From contig OZ037893.1 in NCBI GenBank assembly GCA_964035575.1, positions 310,001 through 374,000 on the forward strand: 64,000 nt of DNA, read 5' to 3'. A program made the translations under genes and the position numbers. Below, piece after piece: positions 54,266-64,000 of this stretch. Within the stretch, counting starts at the first letter, position 1. Each line of letters starts with the position of its first letter. Source of the stretch: Rhynchopus sp. YZ270_cl-10 (taxonomy: Eukaryota > Euglenozoa > Diplonemea > Diplonemida > Diplonemidae). A model generated the notes under the pieces. It searched no databases. It saw only the letters and a list, made by a program, of their open reading frames with translations, and was not told where the DNA came from.

Positions 54266-55070
54266 TGGTGAAAAGAGGTCTTTTGAACCCAAGACAAGGT
54301 GTGGAAAAAGAGGGGGGTAGCGTGTACGGGGGTTCTGTAAGGGTAAAGAGACTGTTTTGTGAACAAAGATTGGTTGTCGTTGTCTTGCAGTGCGTCACAA
54401 CCCCTCAAAGTACTAAGACAACAACATAGGGGGGTTGACTATAGCATGCGTAGAAGGCAAAGAAAAAAAGTGAAGTTATTAATGCAGGCACCTCCGACTG
54501 ACCCACGTATGCCAGCCATCCGGATGAAAGCACAAAAAAATGCAATGAGAAACAAACCTGAGTTTGTTGAAGTGGATTTTATTCGGAATGGCAAAAGAAC
54601 TTCACCCCCCCCAAGGATGTCCCCGCAGTGATCAGGGCCAACTACCCTAGAAGCCTTGTGTGTTTGGTGGCAAAGAGTTGAAAGTGTGCTAAAAAGATCA
54701 AAAGAGTTCAGATGGTGGAGTCTCTCTGCGCACCTTTGGTTTTCGTGGTAGACAAAAAGGAGGGGGGGAGAGTAAGAGGGATTCAGAAGGCATGAGGATG
54801 GATAGTGGCAACCTTGACATCTCCGTAACAAAAACTGGCAAAATTCTTTGAAAAAAAAAAGGGTGACAACCTCACCAACGGATAGCGTAGCACCGAGAAA
54901 TACCAAAATAGAGCTCGAAAAAGAAAACATGGCGTATCATTTGACTCCGCTTTTTGACGCATCTGGAAAGTTGCGAAAAACGAATCAACTGAACAAAAAA
55001 ATCATGCAAAAGAAGAAACTTCGTGAATGCCAAAAAGCTTCTCATGCTGAGACCATACGAAACACACCGA
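54266..55070. other. Spacer with a family F copy
   Basis: Family F lies at about 54475-54540 (CACCTCCGACTGACCCACGT, CATCCGGATGAAAGCAC). The rest is AT-rich and without a recognised gene. Confidence 0.55.
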
Positions 55071-56423
55071 TCAGGCAAGCACACAGAGCAGGACACCCAA
55101 CCACACAAGCCCCACCACATTCCCTCCCGCTGCCGCCGGCAGCACCCGCGGCGAGAACGTCACCCAGTCTTGATGCCGTATCGGTGCCTCACTGCGCTCC
55201 GGTACACTCTTTGGCACCTCTGTGCTGTTCACAGGCGAACCGGACACCATAGGCACCTTCGTCACACCCACCACCACCTCCTCCTCCGTCACCGGCACAG
55301 TTGAGGGAAGTGGCACCTTGGTAGGCCCCGCTGTCGGCACTGAGGTTGTAGGCACGCCTGAGGGCATGGGGGTCATGCCTTCCCACTCTTGAAACCACCA
55401 AGGGGAGGTGCCAAAGAGCCTGCAGGGCTGGGTTCCGTTGCTGCGCCATGTGTCTGAAGGGAGAATGCAGCGCCCCGCTGCGTAGCCTACCTGGTTCCCA
55501 CGCACCGCCTCCGCCTTGCACGCTGCCTCTGACGCAGGCGGAAGCGCCTCGCTCCACACACAGTCATATCCATCCTCCACAAACAGCTCTGCACCTCCCT
55601 CTACGTCACATCTGTCACCATAATACCCGACATCACACCTACACGCATGCGACGAAGCATTGCACGAACCATGCTCACCACAAAACCCTCTAAAATCCAC
55701 TGTACACTCCGCAACACTACAGGATTTGCCATTGTACCCTGGGAGACACCAACAGCTATCCCCTTCAGGTGAATATGCGCAGGCCCCATTCAGACAATCC
55801 ACCGAGCATGGTGCAAAAGTAGGTGGAGCTGGGGTGGGGAATACAATAGGTTCAGGCTCAAGACAGCCGTTCAACGTTAGGTTCGTTTCGGGGTCGTATT
55901 CACATACATATGAACCGTTTACGCAGACCGATGCATTGTATAAGTTAAACTCAGAGTCAATACTCGCCATACACGCCGTTTCCCCACAGTCCTCTGTATA
56001 AAACCCTGCACGATACTGTCCAGAAGAACACTGCCAAGCACCTTCCGTAGCATTACACCTTAAAGGTACGTCCACAACAAACTCCGAAGCAAAACGAATA
56101 GTGCATGGAGTGCAACGTGCCCCCCCACCGCATGGACATTGCGATTCAAGGAGGTTGGCTTCGAAGACGGCACCGTGGTGATGCACCCCAAGGGTGTCGT
56201 AGGAGCAGTTCACCCTACCGTGTGTGCAGGTTCCAAACCATTTTGCCTCCTCCCGTGGTGCGTTGCAGGAGCCGCAAAGACGGTTGGTAACCTTTCCTGA
56301 GCATACGCTGCCGGGGGCGAGCTTGGTGATGTTCCCTGTAGGAAGTGGTGCCGGCTTTGACAGCTCCTTCCGAGAGAGAGGTAGCACCACACCCAAAGCG
56401 AACGTCAGAACGACAGCATGCAT
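55071..56423 (-). CDS. EGF-domain surface protein, probably GPI-anchored
   Basis: A 450-aa single-exon protein. The start at 56423 follows a T-rich tract ending TTTTCTCAG and gives a signal peptide (MHAVVLTFALGVVLPLS). The ectodomain is Cys-rich with many N-glycosylation sequons. Two EGF-like modules are clear at about residues 235-305: CLNGACAYSPEGDSCWCLPG and CGEHGSCNASSHACRCDVGY. A Thr/Pro/Ser stalk (about 355-415) leads to a C-terminal hydrophobic tail (NVVGLVWLGVLLCVLA) after small residues. This is the form of a GPI signal. It pairs logically with the other surface protein in the window as part of the cell coat. Confidence 0.85.
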   Translation of the reverse strand: MHAVVLTFALGVVLPLSRKELSKPAPLPTGNITKLAPGSVCSGKVTNRLCGSCNAPREEAKWFGTCTHGRVNCSYDTLGVHHHGAVFEANLLESQCPCGGGARCTPCTIRFASEFVVDVPLRCNATEGAWQCSSGQYRAGFYTEDCGETACMASIDSEFNLYNASVCVNGSYVCEYDPETNLTLNGCLEPEPIVFPTPAPPTFAPCSVDCLNGACAYSPEGDSCWCLPGYNGKSCSVAECTVDFRGFCGEHGSCNASSHACRCDVGYYGDRCDVEGGAELFVEDGYDCVWSEALPPASEAACKAEAVRGNQVGYAAGRCILPSDTWRSNGTQPCRLFGTSPWWFQEWEGMTPMPSGVPTTSVPTAGPTKVPLPSTVPVTEEEVVVGVTKVPMVSGSPVNSTEVPKSVPERSEAPIRHQDWVTFSPRVLPAAAGGNVVGLVWLGVLLCVLA

Positions 56424-57350
56424 CTGTGTGAAGGGATACTCTGAGAAAATGAGGTAAAAAAAAAAGAAAAGTTGCCCTGAAATACAAAAAAAACCTTCTC
56501 GTGAACAGTGTACCTTGGTACATACCGGCTGTACCGTAGGGTGGACACCCAACCATGCAGTCCTACAATCCATTTCGAGGTTTACATCTGATATGCAGTG
56601 AAGACGAAACCGCCGTAGTGAACCTAGGGGGCACCCCCCAACAACTCATCTTCCGGTTAAAGAGTTGTTAGCTAAAAGAAGCATGCAAATAGAAGGGGGA
56701 TATATGCCTTTCTTTTGGTTTGACAATCCCCTACCTGAGCAGGTTGCTGGAAACGATGTCTTTTTTTTTTTTTTTTTTTGAAAACTTGGTTTGTATTAGT
56801 GTAGACACCCCGAGGATGAACTCCACTATTTTCCCCTGGACACAACGGGGGTAAGAGACCGGTCCAAGAAAAGAGAAGGGGCTGGGGAGAAAAACCCCCC
56901 AGTTTTTTTTTTTTTTTTTTTTTTTTTCATTTTCAAATTTTGTAAAGATTGTGGAGACATCTTACTAGGGGGAATGAGTGAACTTAAAAAAAGGACTAAA
57001 AAAAAAAAGGAGGGATGAAAGAGAGAAAAAAAAAAATGAAAAGTTTATAAGATGACCCTAAGCCTCTCGTGCTTACACAGGATACTTTTTCTCCCCTTTT
57101 TTCTTTATTTGAAAACTTGGTTGTATTAGTGTAGACACCCCGAGGATGAACTCCACTCCACTCCACTTTATTTCTTTTTTTCACCCCAAAAGAACTACAC
57201 TTTTCAAGAGTCAAAACCCTCAAAAAGCAATCCACACCCTCTCCCCCTCCCCCCCTTTCTCCACGAGACTCCCCCCCCAACAACATCCAAAAAGAGACCA
57301 CATGCCCCCTTTTTCCCCCCACATTCCTCCTCCCCCCCCAACCCCTACCT
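56424..57350. other. Spacer with families B, C and D
   Basis: Family B lies at about 56478-56605, family D copies at about 56757-56830 and 57105-57165, and a family C hairpin at about 57040-57075. T-runs of 20 or more lie at about 56760 and 56905. Pyrimidine-rich DNA (57230-57345) precedes the 3' end of RAD9. No gene. Confidence 0.75.
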
Positions 57351-58913
57351 TCATTCCCTGGGTGGGGACACTGAGGGTTCAAGCACCTCTTCGTCACCGA
57401 TCACTCTGTACCCCGATCCTACCCGTTGCGAGGTGTACTGGGAGACGTCCACTTGGCTGTAGTAGCGCTCTGGACGCCAGCTGCCGATTTGGCCGAGAAG
57501 GTCGTCATCTTGGTTATCTGCGGGGTATTTGGGGGCAGCGTCTTGGTGGAAAAACGGTGCAGGCTCGGGTACCACCACACCACCACTTCCGCTTCCACTC
57601 CCCACCACCGTCGACATCCTCTGCAACGAAGGGAACGGGCTTGCCTCCATCTGCCGCACCCCAACTGGAGACGTTTCCTCCTCCTCTTCCGGCTCCGCCT
57701 TCATCCTCTTGCTCACATTGCCGTCCGTCTCTGTGTGCTCCGCATGCCTCTGTTGTTGCAGCACCTTAAAGGGTGTGGCCGTAGCCAATACTTCGCTTGA
57801 AGCTGCGGGGGATGGTGGGATTTCTACTGGTGCGTCCATGTTTAGGCGTACTGTAGGGTCCGGAGCGAAGGTGTGGTTGGAGGTGGGTTGGGGTTGAGCG
57901 GATCGGCTCCCATAGGTGTCGATGTTGGTGTGGAGGGCGGGTTGCGGCTGGCGGTGTTGCTGCATATGCGCAGTGGGGGTGCTGAGTTGCTGAGGGTAGC
58001 CCTGTTGGGGGTACCCCATTTGTGGCTGTGGTGGTGGTGGTGGTGTAGCCTCGCTCCGTTCCGCCTCCCAAGCAGAGACAAGAAGAGCAGCGCTGCATAA
58101 AGGTTCTCTCGTGTTCTGATCAATTTCAGTCCCTTCAGCATGAAAGTGAATCGGTGCACGGTCCACATCAAAGCTGGTAGTCACCTCCCATTGGCATTTA
58201 TCAGAAAACGCAAGAAACTCTTTCACCGGCTTCCTCTCACACACCTTTGCCCCCTGTTGTAAGACGTGAGGTTCGTATTCATAGGCAATGAGGTCGGTTA
58301 CACTGAGACTGATACTGGTTCCTCCCATGCCTCCGGTCCCTCCGCTGGAGCTGACGGTGAGGCGTCGGTCTGAAGGGGCGAATTGGATGTTCTCGCATTT
58401 TGCGTGAAAGTTTGCGAGAACGTCGCTGAGCTGGCCGGGTTTGAGACGGAGACGGCAGCCGGTCATTTCGTCAGCTTCGGCTTTGTCGGACTGCTCCTGA
58501 CCATAGGAGAGTTGGAACTTCTTGATGAGACCCTCATGGACAGTGCGGACAGTGACAGAGAGTTTGTCACGCTCTATCCCCAATTCAAAGCGTGCGCTGG
58601 TGATGACCGGGTAGTTTCGGAAGACATTAAGGAAGTACCGACAGGAGACACGAACGCTGATACCATTTGACTCAAGGCCACCTGCAGAGTCATCAGTTTG
58701 AAGCTCCGCAAAAAAGCCTGAATGAAAGTTGACCGCAAGGTGCACAGTACGCAGAGAGTTGATCGAACGCAGCACAACGCGTGTCGGGCTCGGTTCGATG
58801 TAAAGCTCATCACTAATCCCCGCCATGCAGGCCACAGCGCGGGCAAAGATCTTTACTCGGCTCTGTGGTACATCCATCACCACACGTGGCATGACACCTG
58901 GTGCATCTCCCAT
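57351..58913 (-). CDS. RAD9: RAD9 checkpoint clamp subunit
   Basis: A 520-aa single-exon protein, member of the 9-1-1 PCNA-like clamp that signals DNA damage in the nucleus. The N-terminal 285 residues carry the two PCNA-like folds: FARAVACMAGISDELYIEPS and VVLRSINSLRTVHLAV near the start, YFLNVFRNYPVI, then KEFLAFSDKCQWEVT and FDVDRAPIHFHAEG, all at the positions expected from RAD9A. The C-terminal 235 residues are a disordered tail rich in Pro, Gln and Ser, as in other RAD9 proteins, where it is phosphorylated and binds TopBP1 (family knowledge). The start at 58913 follows CCCCAACTCCCCTACATCCC. Confidence 0.88.
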   Translation of the reverse strand: MGDAPGVMPRVVMDVPQSRVKIFARAVACMAGISDELYIEPSPTRVVLRSINSLRTVHLAVNFHSGFFAELQTDDSAGGLESNGISVRVSCRYFLNVFRNYPVITSARFELGIERDKLSVTVRTVHEGLIKKFQLSYGQEQSDKAEADEMTGCRLRLKPGQLSDVLANFHAKCENIQFAPSDRRLTVSSSGGTGGMGGTSISLSVTDLIAYEYEPHVLQQGAKVCERKPVKEFLAFSDKCQWEVTTSFDVDRAPIHFHAEGTEIDQNTREPLCSAALLVSAWEAERSEATPPPPPQPQMGYPQQGYPQQLSTPTAHMQQHRQPQPALHTNIDTYGSRSAQPQPTSNHTFAPDPTVRLNMDAPVEIPPSPAASSEVLATATPFKVLQQQRHAEHTETDGNVSKRMKAEPEEEEETSPVGVRQMEASPFPSLQRMSTVVGSGSGSGGVVVPEPAPFFHQDAAPKYPADNQDDDLLGQIGSWRPERYYSQVDVSQYTSQRVGSGYRVIGDEEVLEPSVSPPRE

Positions 58914-59335
58914 TGCAAGGGATGTAGGGGAGTTGGGGGTAAAGAGAGTTTAAAAACAACGACCCGTTTGGGTGAGACCCTGTGGTGAGTAGGTGGTGGA
59001 AGAGAAAGAGGGGAAATTGAGGTCAGGAATTGAGGTGCCTCAAAATAGTCAAAAATAGTAAAAACGGTAGAAAAAATGGTAGGATTGTTGGGGGCTTTTG
59101 TCGGGGAGTTGTCCAGTCATAGGAAGTATCAATTTTTTGAAAAATTCTAAAAATGCAGACTAGCACAACGACAAAACACAGCAAAGAGGCGACTGCCGAA
59201 GATCACCGGTAGTGAGCATCACGCCTGTATCGTAGGTTCAGCGATAATAACATCTGTCTAGATGTTTTGCCCCTGTTTGTCCTGCAAATCCTGCAAATCC
59301 TCCTTCTTATTTTGCTCCAGTTTCTCCCGCCCTGT
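58914..59335. other. Spacer with trailing FG-repeat DNA
   Basis: Bases about 59260-59335 are diverged copies of the FG-coding minisatellite of the next gene, lying after its stop codon. The repeat array therefore once extended beyond the present coding end. Confidence 0.7.
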
Positions 59336-62300
59336 TTATGCTTCGCCAAACCCTCCAGATCCTCCTGCTTGTCCTTCTCCTGTTTGTACCGATGCAAGAG
59401 GGACAGTCAATTCGTAGGTTTCTGCTATCAGAGCTGCTCCGGAAAGCTGGAACCTTTGCACGAAGAGGCTACTGTCCTCAATGAAGGCCGCAAACACTGT
59501 GGATCCGGACGATGCGAGCGACGTGGGTGTGCGTGTGGACAGCACCTTGCCCTTGGCAAACTCCGCCACAGAGTACGCCACGATCCCGACAGTGTCGACC
59601 GAGGCAAGAAGTGTCTGTACGCCCGACGCGTCCACAGCCACGGTCAGGTCGTGCACAGTCTTGCCCTCAAATGTTTCGTCAAAGACAGACTCCCCAGACG
59701 GAAGCTTCCAGACACGCACCTGACCATCCCCACCGCTGGTTGCTATTAATTCATCAGAAACCTCAACCAGGCTGCTAACAAAGCTGCCGTGTCCAAAGCA
59801 GAAGCGCTCAATAATGTGTGTCGCGGGGTACCTCGTGAGGCGGACGTGGTCGTCATCGTCTGTTGTTGCAAGGAGCTTGTTGCCGAAGCAGAAGAGCATG
59901 CCTGTGATCATGCCGTGGTGTCCGAAGGAGAACTTCGCCTCGCCAAACCCGGAGGCAAGGTCGAAGCCAATCTCGAAGACGTCGCCTGTCTTGTCTCCCA
60001 CAAGCACCTTGTTGTGTGGTGAACCGATGTACGCGATCTGACCAATCATGTTCTGGAACGGTGCGCTCGTGTGTGTCACGTTCATTGCTGTGTCACGCAC
60101 CTCAACTACCTTCTCGTCGCCAGCAAGCAGCCAGAACGCCGTCCCATCTGCCGCAGTGACGGGCAGGATCGCACGCACCGGCTTCGTCGTAATGCTTGTG
60201 TGCTGCGCCATCTTGTCCCCAATCGCAGAGAAGAAGAGGTGCCTCCCTGTGCTGCTCACAACGTGCGTCGCAGAGCACCCAATGGCCCACCCGCCCTCCG
60301 CCTCCTCACTCTCTTCGGGACCGTCTCCCTTTACTGCATCGATGCGTCGCTCTCCTGCACCAAACCCAAATGCTCCTTCTTGTTTTGCCCCTGTTTGTCC
60401 TGCACCAAACCCTCCAAATCCTCCTGTTTGTCCTGCACCAAACCCAAATGCTCCTTCTTGTTTTGCTCCTGTTTGTCCTGCACCAAACCCAAATGCTCCT
60501 TCTTGTTTTGCCCCTGTTTGTCCTGCACCAAACCCTCCAAATCCTCCTGTTTGTCCTGCACCAAACCCTCCAAATCCTCCTGTTTGTCCTGCACCAAACC
60601 CAAATGCTCCTTCTTGTTTTGCTCCTGTTTGTCCTGCACCAAACCCAAATGCTCCTTCTTGTTTTGCCCCTGTTTGTCCTGCACCAAACCCTCCAAATCC
60701 TCCTGTTTGTCCTGCACCAAACCCAAATGCTCCTTCTTGTTTTGCCCCTGTTTGTCCTGCACCAAACCCTCCAAATCCTCCTGTTTGTCCTGCACCAAAC
60801 CCAAATGCTCCTTCTTGTTTTGCTCCTGTTTGTCCTGCACCAAACCCAAATGCTCCTTCTTGTTTTGCCCCTGTTTGTCCTGCACCAAACCCTCCAAATC
60901 CTCCTGTTTGTCCTGCACCAAACCCAAATGCTCCTTCTTGTTTTGCCCCTGTTTGTCCTGCACCAAACCCTCCAAATCCTCCTGTTTGTCCTGCACCAAA
61001 CCCAAATGCTCCTTCTTGTTTTGCCCCTGTTTGTCCTGCACCAAACCCTCCAAATCCTCCTGTTTGTCCTGCACCAAACCCAAATGCTCCTTCTTGTTTT
61101 GCTCCTGTTTGTCCTGCACCAAACCCAAATGCTCCTTCTTGTTTTGCCCCTGTTTGTCCTGCACCAAACCCTCCAAATCCTCCTGTTTGTCCTGCACCAA
61201 ACCCAAATGCTCCTTCTTGTTTTGCCCCTGTTTGTCCTGCACCAAACCCTCCAAATCCTCCTGTTTGTCCTGCACCAAACCCTCCAAATCCTCCTGTCTG
61301 TATCCAAAAATGCAGTTCAATAGGTTCACCCAAGTGTTCTTCACACAAATCACCAAATCCTCCTTCTTGTTTTGCCCCTGTTTGTCCTGCACCAAACCCT
61401 CCAAACCCTCGTGCTCTATTTGGATCAAAGCCCTCTCTTTTTTGTTCTTCTGTCAGTGGTCGCTGTCCTGCTGCTCTTTTGTTGTCTGTAAGGCGGAATG
61501 GCTTTAACCCACCAAACCCAAACCCTCCTGCTTGTGTTACTCCCGTTTGTCCTGCCCCAGAGCACCTATATTCCGTCTTTTTTATCTGCACACCTCCGAA
61601 ACCACCTCTCAATAGACTGGAAGAAGGGACACTTGTGTTGTCAAACCCAAAGTCCACTCCTGCGGTGTGTACACGTGCAGGGCAGTTCTTTAGGAAACCC
61701 TCCCCAATGTTCGCCTTCTTGCGCAAGCCTGACATTTCAAATGTTGTCAACGATGTGCAGTTGAAGAGAAACATGTTGCCAATGTCAGTGATGTTGCCCA
61801 GGTCTGGCAAGACGAGTGTTGTGAGTGCCTTGCAGTTGCCCAGGAAGTCGCTCCCGATCTCTGTGACACTGTCTAAACTTGACATGTCTAGCGTTGTCAA
61901 CGCTGTGCACTGTTGCAGGAAACATTCATCAATGTGCGTCACATTGTTCATCCCTGATAAGTCTACTGCTGTCAACGCAAAGCAGTTTCGCATGCATCTG
62001 TACTGGATATGCGTGATGCTGCGCAAGACTGATAAATCAACTGTTTTCAGTGATGAACACTGAAAAAGAAAGTTGCTCCCAATTTCTGCGACACTGCTAA
62101 AAGCTGAGAGGTCAATACTTCCCAGCGAGGTGCAGTTCGAAAAAAAGGCGTAACCTATACTCACGACTCTGTGCAGCGCTGAGACGCCTACTGTTTCCAA
62201 CGAGGTGCAGTCCGAACAAAAGTTGTTACCAATGTGCGTCACACTGGTCATCCCTGAAAAGCTAATAGTGGCCAACGACCTGCAGTCGAGAAGAAACCGG

Positions 62301-63085
62301 TTGTCGATCTTCGTGACATTGCCAAAAGCTGACAAATCAATGGTTGCCAACGATCTGCATCTCGAGAGGAAGTTGTCCTCAATGCGCGTCATTCTGCGCC
62401 ATCCTGTGATGTCAATCGTTTCCAACGACTCGCAGCTGGCAAGAAATGTGGCACCAACCTTCGCCACACTGGTCATCTCGGATAAGTCAAGTTTTGTTAA
62501 GCCACTCCTGCGGAGGAACGACTCCCCTATCACCGTCACACCAGTGAACCCCGACACGTCAAGGCTTGTCAACGATGTGCAGTCAGAGAGACAATCATTC
62601 TCAATTATCGTAACGTCGCACAATCCCGACAAGTCAACGGTTTCCACCGACGTACACTTTGAGAGGAAGCCGTATCCAATTCGCGTCACATCAGACGCAG
62701 CAGATAGATCAAGTCTCGTAAATGACGCCCCGGACAAGAAGCTATGCGGAATCGTAGTTGCAACCCTCGCCTGCAGAAGCAAACGCGCCACTTCAGGCTC
62801 CCTCACAGTCGCCAACCTCTCAGCTGTAATATCGGTCTCACCCAACGCATGAAGTGTCTCAATAGATTCGTACTTCGTCGACTTCCTCAATACGACTGTG
62901 TCCCCAGCACTCAGTTCTGTGATGTCCTCTCCTTCCTCCTTCCCTCCGAAGCCCATGCGGAAGCTGTCTTCGCACAACCCTGTTGCAGACGCCACCTTCT
63001 GCCGCATCGTCTCCGTTGAGTCGTTCTCACCCACCTCGATCACGAATTTGTTGTCATCATCATATCCCTGCACACACAGTTCCAT
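59336..63085 (-). CDS. Ubiquitin-like / BspA-LRR / FG-repeat / WDR4-Trm82 fusion protein
   Basis: A 1249-aa uninterrupted frame from the ATG at 63085. Residues 1-70 look like a ubiquitin-like fold (MELCVQGYDDDNKFVIEVGE). About 85-475 are some 16 BspA-type leucine-rich repeats of about 23 residues (C.SL.TIDLS....VT.I...FL). About 488-911 are FG repeats made of GGFGGFGAGQT and GAKQEGAFGFGAGQT units, as in FG nucleoporins. Residues 912-1249 match the tRNA m7G46 methyltransferase partner WDR4/Trm82: KVLVGDKTGDVFEIGF, then DDDDHVRLTRYPATHI, ERFCFGHGSFVSSL and GGDGQVRVWKL. WDR4/Trm82 normally stands alone and stabilises METTL1/Trm8. I know of no such fusion; a nuclear-pore-linked role is speculation. 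Confidence 0.85.
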   Translation of the reverse strand: MELCVQGYDDDNKFVIEVGENDSTETMRQKVASATGLCEDSFRMGFGGKEEGEDITELSAGDTVVLRKSTKYESIETLHALGETDITAERLATVREPEVARLLLQARVATTIPHSFLSGASFTRLDLSAASDVTRIGYGFLSKCTSVETVDLSGLCDVTIIENDCLSDCTSLTSLDVSGFTGVTVIGESFLRRSGLTKLDLSEMTSVAKVGATFLASCESLETIDITGWRRMTRIEDNFLSRCRSLATIDLSAFGNVTKIDNRFLLDCRSLATISFSGMTSVTHIGNNFCSDCTSLETVGVSALHRVVSIGYAFFSNCTSLGSIDLSAFSSVAEIGSNFLFQCSSLKTVDLSVLRSITHIQYRCMRNCFALTAVDLSGMNNVTHIDECFLQQCTALTTLDMSSLDSVTEIGSDFLGNCKALTTLVLPDLGNITDIGNMFLFNCTSLTTFEMSGLRKKANIGEGFLKNCPARVHTAGVDFGFDNTSVPSSSLLRGGFGGVQIKKTEYRCSGAGQTGVTQAGGFGFGGLKPFRLTDNKRAAGQRPLTEEQKREGFDPNRARGFGGFGAGQTGAKQEGGFGDLCEEHLGEPIELHFWIQTGGFGGFGAGQTGGFGGFGAGQTGAKQEGAFGFGAGQTGGFGGFGAGQTGAKQEGAFGFGAGQTGAKQEGAFGFGAGQTGGFGGFGAGQTGAKQEGAFGFGAGQTGGFGGFGAGQTGAKQEGAFGFGAGQTGGFGGFGAGQTGAKQEGAFGFGAGQTGAKQEGAFGFGAGQTGGFGGFGAGQTGAKQEGAFGFGAGQTGGFGGFGAGQTGAKQEGAFGFGAGQTGAKQEGAFGFGAGQTGGFGGFGAGQTGGFGGFGAGQTGAKQEGAFGFGAGQTGAKQEGAFGFGAGQTGGFGGFGAGQTGAKQEGAFGFGAGERRIDAVKGDGPEESEEAEGGWAIGCSATHVVSSTGRHLFFSAIGDKMAQHTSITTKPVRAILPVTAADGTAFWLLAGDEKVVEVRDTAMNVTHTSAPFQNMIGQIAYIGSPHNKVLVGDKTGDVFEIGFDLASGFGEAKFSFGHHGMITGMLFCFGNKLLATTDDDDHVRLTRYPATHIIERFCFGHGSFVSSLVEVSDELIATSGGDGQVRVWKLPSGESVFDETFEGKTVHDLTVAVDASGVQTLLASVDTVGIVAYSVAEFAKGKVLSTRTPTSLASSGSTVFAAFIEDSSLFVQRFQLSGAALIAETYELTVPLASVQTGEGQAGGSGGFGEA
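60350..61400. repeat. FG-coding minisatellite, open in all six frames
   Basis: Alternating 33-bp and 45-bp units encode the FG repeats on the minus strand. Because the unit lengths are multiples of three and the units lack stops, all six reading frames stay open for about 1 kb. The antisense frames are shadows. Confidence 0.95.
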
Positions 63086-64000
63086 TGTTTTTTGAGTGAA
63101 GTTTTGCTCTGTTTTGGGGCAGTGTTGAGAAGGAGTTCCACACCACACAAAACAGATGATGCTCATGAAAAAATACTTTTGCCCGAATATTTGTGAGAAC
63201 AGTATTTAGAAGTGAAAACAGAAACAAAAGAAACACAACATTTGTATTTCATTTGAGAGGAAGAGCACGGGAGGCACGGTACTTTTCGTGTGTTGTGCCA
63301 GGTTCTCCCCCACATTCCTTCCTCCCAGCCTGGCAGACACAGCCGCACTGGCATTAGAGCCAATAAGCTGGCCTGACTGCAAAACAAATGAAAGAAGCAA
63401 TGCACAAAACCCTAACATATGGCGCGCTAATAAAGAAGGGCGACCACCTTGTTTGTTACCCTTCCTGTCCCCATGTACCATCCCCGAATATGCTTTCAAA
63501 TGACCTAGGTTCATGATACTGGATAAACAACAGCGCACGTCAGTTGTCTCACGTACAGTGCACACACCTTGAAAACGTAACCCCTTCCCTTTAGCACAGA
63601 CCCCACCTTTGGTAGTTGGTCTGCCCTACTGCCTCTTCTGGACCGTAGCTGAGTGCCACGGTGACAGCTTGTACCCACCTGCGAAAGAATGTTCGCAAGG
63701 TCCCTTCTTCTACAAACGTAAAAAAGCGTAAAAACATAACAAAACCACAACACACCACACTGAATAAACATCAGAGCACGTGCCTGCAGATCCACAGTTG
63801 TTTCACATACAGTGCACACACCCGACAAGGCAAATAAGACAAACATATAATTTTACACAGCCCAAATCTTCATCTTTGTGATCAAGATCTTGACAATTCC
63901 CACAAAAACGCGGACCACATTACAAACCGATGTTACCCTCATGAACATTAAACAAAAATTTGCCAACTGGTGTGTCCTCACTAAACTGCCACTACGTTGG
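63086..64000. other. 5' flank of the fusion gene; weak small frames
   Basis: A minus frame at 63206-63418 begins MLGFCALLLSFVLQSGQLIG (signal-peptide-like) after CCCTTCTTTATTAG and could be a 70-aa secreted protein (confidence about 0.3). A second frame at 63511-63846 also starts with a hydrophobic segment. Two related blocks near 63528-63568 and 63765-63820 share CAGTTGT.TCAC.TACAGTGCACACACC, a local duplication. The upstream gene, if any, lies beyond the window. Confidence 0.4.

Noticed and set aside
60048-62063. Long plus-strand frame rich in Pro, Asn and Cys (671 codons)
   Set aside because: It is the antisense shadow of the FG-repeat and LRR coding region. The minus frame has recognisable domains.

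Overview
This is a eukaryotic nuclear window from a unicellular flagellate. Gene bodies are GC-rich. They are separated by AT-rich DNA full of A/T runs, microsatellites and short dispersed repeats. I recognise 17 protein genes, and all of them lie on the minus strand from about 63.1 kb down to 0.7 kb. A polypyrimidine tract ending in AG lies just before most start codons. This looks like a unidirectional, possibly polycistronic and trans-spliced gene array, as in Euglenozoa. A RIB43A axonemal protein shows a flagellum, and a class I (ascorbate/cytochrome c type) peroxidase fits the same group. A diplonemid-like euglenozoan is my best guess. It is inference only: I saw no spliced-leader gene, rRNA or tRNA.

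Layout, in window order (each gene reads right to left): PX-PH-AGC kinase (0.7-3.0 kb), RIB43A (4.7-5.9), secreted WD40 protein (6.9-9.0), Arg/Ser-rich protein (10.5-11.4), giant coiled-coil plus cadherin-like repeat protein (11.5-17.5), PLOD-like type II glycosyltransferase (20.3-22.0), a nearly gene-free repeat block (22-31.1), type I surface protein (31.2-34.3), secreted class I peroxidase (35.8-37.0), GLT1D1-like glycosyltransferase (38.2-39.2), mitochondrial-type YchF/OLA1 (39.6-40.7), a second repeat block (40.7-46.7), CYP74-like P450 (46.7-48.2), HNH-domain protein (49.2-50.4), an unknown protein whose end lies in a repeat (51.3-52.2), cyclophilin (53.4-54.3), EGF-type GPI-anchored protein (55.1-56.4), RAD9 (57.4-58.9) and a Ubl/LRR/FG-repeat/WDR4 fusion (59.3-63.1).

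Spliceosomal introns are present. Reading the ends of the long frames gave seven candidate GT-AG introns of 43-343 nt, and most start GTATG. They complete the kinase hydrophobic motif, the cyclophilin C-terminus (this intron holds about 90 AAC repeats), the membrane anchor of the surface protein, and the join between two frames of the HNH gene.

The repeat landscape is unusual. There is a hairpin family of about 12 copies (family C), two of them inside the HNH intron. A 555-bp TA-flanked inverted-repeat element sits inside one family C copy. A dispersed element carries paired 9-mer and 5-mer satellites. A GC-rich plus-strand reading frame lies between inverted repeats. A 63-bp perfect palindrome lies inside the surface-protein gene. 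No virus-like element was recognised.
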